DNA of 6,293 bases from assembly GCA_900546835.1 (NCBI GenBank), contig UREH01000137.1, positions 1 through 6,293 of the forward strand, in the 5' to 3' direction. The stretch is from an uncultured Porphyromonadaceae bacterium (lineage in GTDB: Bacteria > Bacteroidota > Bacteroidia > Bacteroidales > Muribaculaceae). The notes beneath the pieces were generated by a model, which saw only the letters and a list, made by a program, of their open reading frames with translations, searched no databases and had not been told where the DNA came from. Shown here piece by piece: positions 4,640 through 6,293 of this stretch. Each line of letters opens with the position of its first letter. Position 1 is the first letter of the stretch. The position numbers and the translations under genes were made by a program.

Positions 4640-6293
4640 ATGAGATCTGTATTTCTGCTCATATTACTGTTTTCGGTTGCGGTCTGTGGCATGGCGGAGA
4701 GCCGCGTCACCGACCGGGTGGGTATTCGCGACGGACTTTCGAACAACTTCGTGACGGATATAGCCCAGGATGGCTACGGCTTTCTCTGGATTGCAACCGA
4801 CAATGGCCTGAACCGCTTCGACGGCGAGCGTTTTATAGTCTTCGACGAGAAAAGCAAAACCCTCAACGGCAACTCCATCGATGCAATCTACTACGATGAT
4901 GTGGCTGAATACATCTGGGTCGGCACGAAAAAAGGTGTTAACATAATCGACTGCCGCACGCTACGCAACGTAGACCTTCATATACCCGAAGAGATTGCCG
5001 GCTACAGCGTCGCAGACTTCACCCCTGACGGCGAGGGGGGAATTTATCTCCTTGGCAAATACGGATTCATAGCTCACTTCGACCGCAAACAGGCGTGCTG
5101 GCACATATTCCGGGAGGCTGACTTCAAGGGGTTGGTCATGTCGATGTTCAGTGCCGCCACAACACCCGACGGCCTGCTGGCAGCAGGCCAGGAAAATTAT
5201 GGTCTGAGCCTTATCGACATTAAAAAGCGGACGTTCGAAAATCATATGCACAACGCCGGGCAAACAGGCTCACTACCCGGCAACAACGTCAGGAGCCTTC
5301 TCGTAAGCCGCGACGGAAATCTGTATGTAGGCACGGAGCATGGGGCTGCCCGCTTCGACAGCGCCAGCCACACGTTTGCACCTGTGGAACTAAGCGACGT
5401 CCGTGGGCGGAACACCGGCAACGGCAACATCACTTCGCTGACAGAAATCGCCGACGGAACGATACTCGCCTCTATAGGCGAGGTGGTGTTTCAGGATTCT
5501 TTCGGCAACATATGGATCGGAACAGACGGCAAAGGACTGGAATTCATCCCCTCCACTCCTCCCCTGCTTGAAAAAGCAAGCATGAGCCCGGGATATGTCG
5601 GACCCGGTTTCGCGGGCAAGGCCGTTATCCCCGCCGCAATCCTCCCAATGGTCCGCAACAAGACGGCGCGCATTGCCTCCATGGCCAGGATAGGAAGCGA
5701 ATTACTTGTAAGCGTGGCGGACGACGGGATATTTTCCATCGACGAAAAGACCGGTACGGCGGCGAGGATTCCCACCCCTTATGATAAGGATTTTGCCAAC
5801 ACCATCATCACCTCCGGCGACACCGTCGCTCTGCTCGGCACCCAGCGCGGGCTCTACGAATACCGCAACAGCGTGTTGCGCCGCAACGAGAAAATCTCGG
5901 CGGCAACGGGTTATCTCGTGCCCAACGGAATACTGACCGCCCCTGACGGCAACCTTTGGGTCGGTACCTACGGCAACGGTATATTTATTTTCGACAAAAA
6001 CGACAGACAGCTCGCACATCTCACCACCGACACTGGTCTGGCCTCAGATGCCGTGAAGCAGTTGTTGCTGGATTCGCACAACCGGGTGTGGGTGGGCGCT
6101 CAGGATGGTCTTTCCGTAATCAGCGACTTCAGGCGTCCCGACGGTATCAGGAATTTCAATTACGACAACGGCCTACCCGACATCTCCATACGTTCTCTCG
6201 TGGAAGATGCCGAGGGAAACATCTGGCTGGCAAGCAACAACCTTCTCTGCCGCTACAATGCTTCAGGCGACAGCATTGAATCGTTCGGCGGCC
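4640..6293 (+). CDS. Hybrid two-component system sensor, N-terminal propeller part (partial)
   Basis: The frame is open from the ATG at 4640 to the right edge: 551 codons with no stop. Residues 1-19 are a signal peptide or signal anchor (MRSVFLLILLFSVAVCGMA). The rest is a run of Reg_prop-type beta-propeller repeats, each about 43 residues, with the pattern D-x-x-G-x-(L/I)W(I/V)GT-x-x-G(L/I). Blade markers are at residues 49, 92, 135, 179, 228, 275, 291, 355, 396, 439, 483 and 528, most clearly LWIAT-x-x-GL, IWVGT, LYVGT, IWIGTDGKGL, LWVGTYGNGI and VWVGAQDGL. In Bacteroidota this is the periplasmic sensor of hybrid two-component systems, which continue with a Y_Y_Y domain, membrane helix, histidine kinase, receiver and AraC-type DNA-binding domain. 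Those parts lie beyond the window, so the hybrid class is inferred. It is divergent from the GH95 gene, the usual arrangement of regulator and target. One blade (residues 275-291) is unusually short. The start fits the promoter and signal peptide; no upstream in-frame start was seen. Confidence 0.88.
   Translation, partial: MRSVFLLILLFSVAVCGMAESRVTDRVGIRDGLSNNFVTDIAQDGYGFLWIATDNGLNRFDGERFIVFDEKSKTLNGNSIDAIYYDDVAEYIWVGTKKGVNIIDCRTLRNVDLHIPEEIAGYSVADFTPDGEGGIYLLGKYGFIAHFDRKQACWHIFREADFKGLVMSMFSAATTPDGLLAAGQENYGLSLIDIKKRTFENHMHNAGQTGSLPGNNVRSLLVSRDGNLYVGTEHGAARFDSASHTFAPVELSDVRGRNTGNGNITSLTEIADGTILASIGEVVFQDSFGNIWIGTDGKGLEFIPSTPPLLEKASMSPGYVGPGFAGKAVIPAAILPMVRNKTARIASMARIGSELLVSVADDGIFSIDEKTGTAARIPTPYDKDFANTIITSGDTVALLGTQRGLYEYRNSVLRRNEKISAATGYLVPNGILTAPDGNLWVGTYGNGIFIFDKNDRQLAHLTTDTGLASDAVKQLLLDSHNRVWVGAQDGLSVISDFRRPDGIRNFNYDNGLPDISIRSLVEDAEGNIWLASNNLLCRYNASGDSIESFGG

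Noticed and set aside
4612..4899. A 95-codon plus-strand frame starting near the sensor promoter.
   Set aside because: It starts inside the -7 element from a non-ATG codon and overlaps the sensor frame, which has a signal peptide and continuous propeller repeats.
4961..6019. Several minus-strand frames of 63-105 codons opposite the sensor gene.
   Set aside because: They are antisense to a continuous frame with regular propeller repeats, and none shows a domain.

Overview
The window looks like chromosomal DNA of a gut-type Bacteroidales bacterium, and a moderately GC-rich lineage such as Muribaculaceae is my guess. The evidence is four separate copies of the Bacteroidota -7 promoter element TAnnTTTG, the lack of clear Shine-Dalgarno sites with A-rich leaders instead, a propeller-type sensor of the hybrid two-component class, and a secreted GH95 fucosidase with a sorting-domain-like tail. 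The exact family cannot be fixed from this sequence.

Layout. Positions 1-63 (+) hold the last 20 codons of a gene that resembles the C-terminus of SUI1-family translation factors. It converges on a tRNA-Ala(GGC) gene (112-185, -). An intrinsic terminator (about 75-104) lies between them, and the tRNA has a near-consensus promoter (200-231). Positions 186-527 hold no convincing gene. They do contain an inverted-repeat element (335-520) with 36-bp arms that match at 30 of 36 positions. Next is a GT2 glycosyltransferase (528-1310, -) with its own promoter; a third, shorter copy of the repeat sits in its leader (1334-1352). A 14-bp perfect hairpin (1404-1437) separates it from a 995-residue GH95 alpha-L-fucosidase-type enzyme (1466-4453, -). 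A 186-bp divergent intergenic region (4454-4639) separates that enzyme from a sensor gene (4640 to beyond the right edge, +).

How the genes work together. The GH95 enzyme and the propeller sensor look like a minimal polysaccharide-utilisation module. The sensor's periplasmic beta-propeller would detect a glycan fragment, and its (unseen) C-terminal AraC-type regulator would bind next to the GH95 promoter. The intergenic DNA fits this: two 15-bp direct repeats (12 of 15 identical) lie exactly 21 bp, two helical turns, apart just upstream of the GH95 core promoter, which lacks a -33 box. No SusC/SusD pair is visible. The glycosyltransferase looks transcriptionally separate and its acceptor cannot be predicted.

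Points most worth a second look: the 186-bp inverted-repeat element and its third copy, the 21-bp-phased repeats, the lectin-like N-terminal domain on the GH95 enzyme, and a sensor propeller blade that appears about 28 residues too short.
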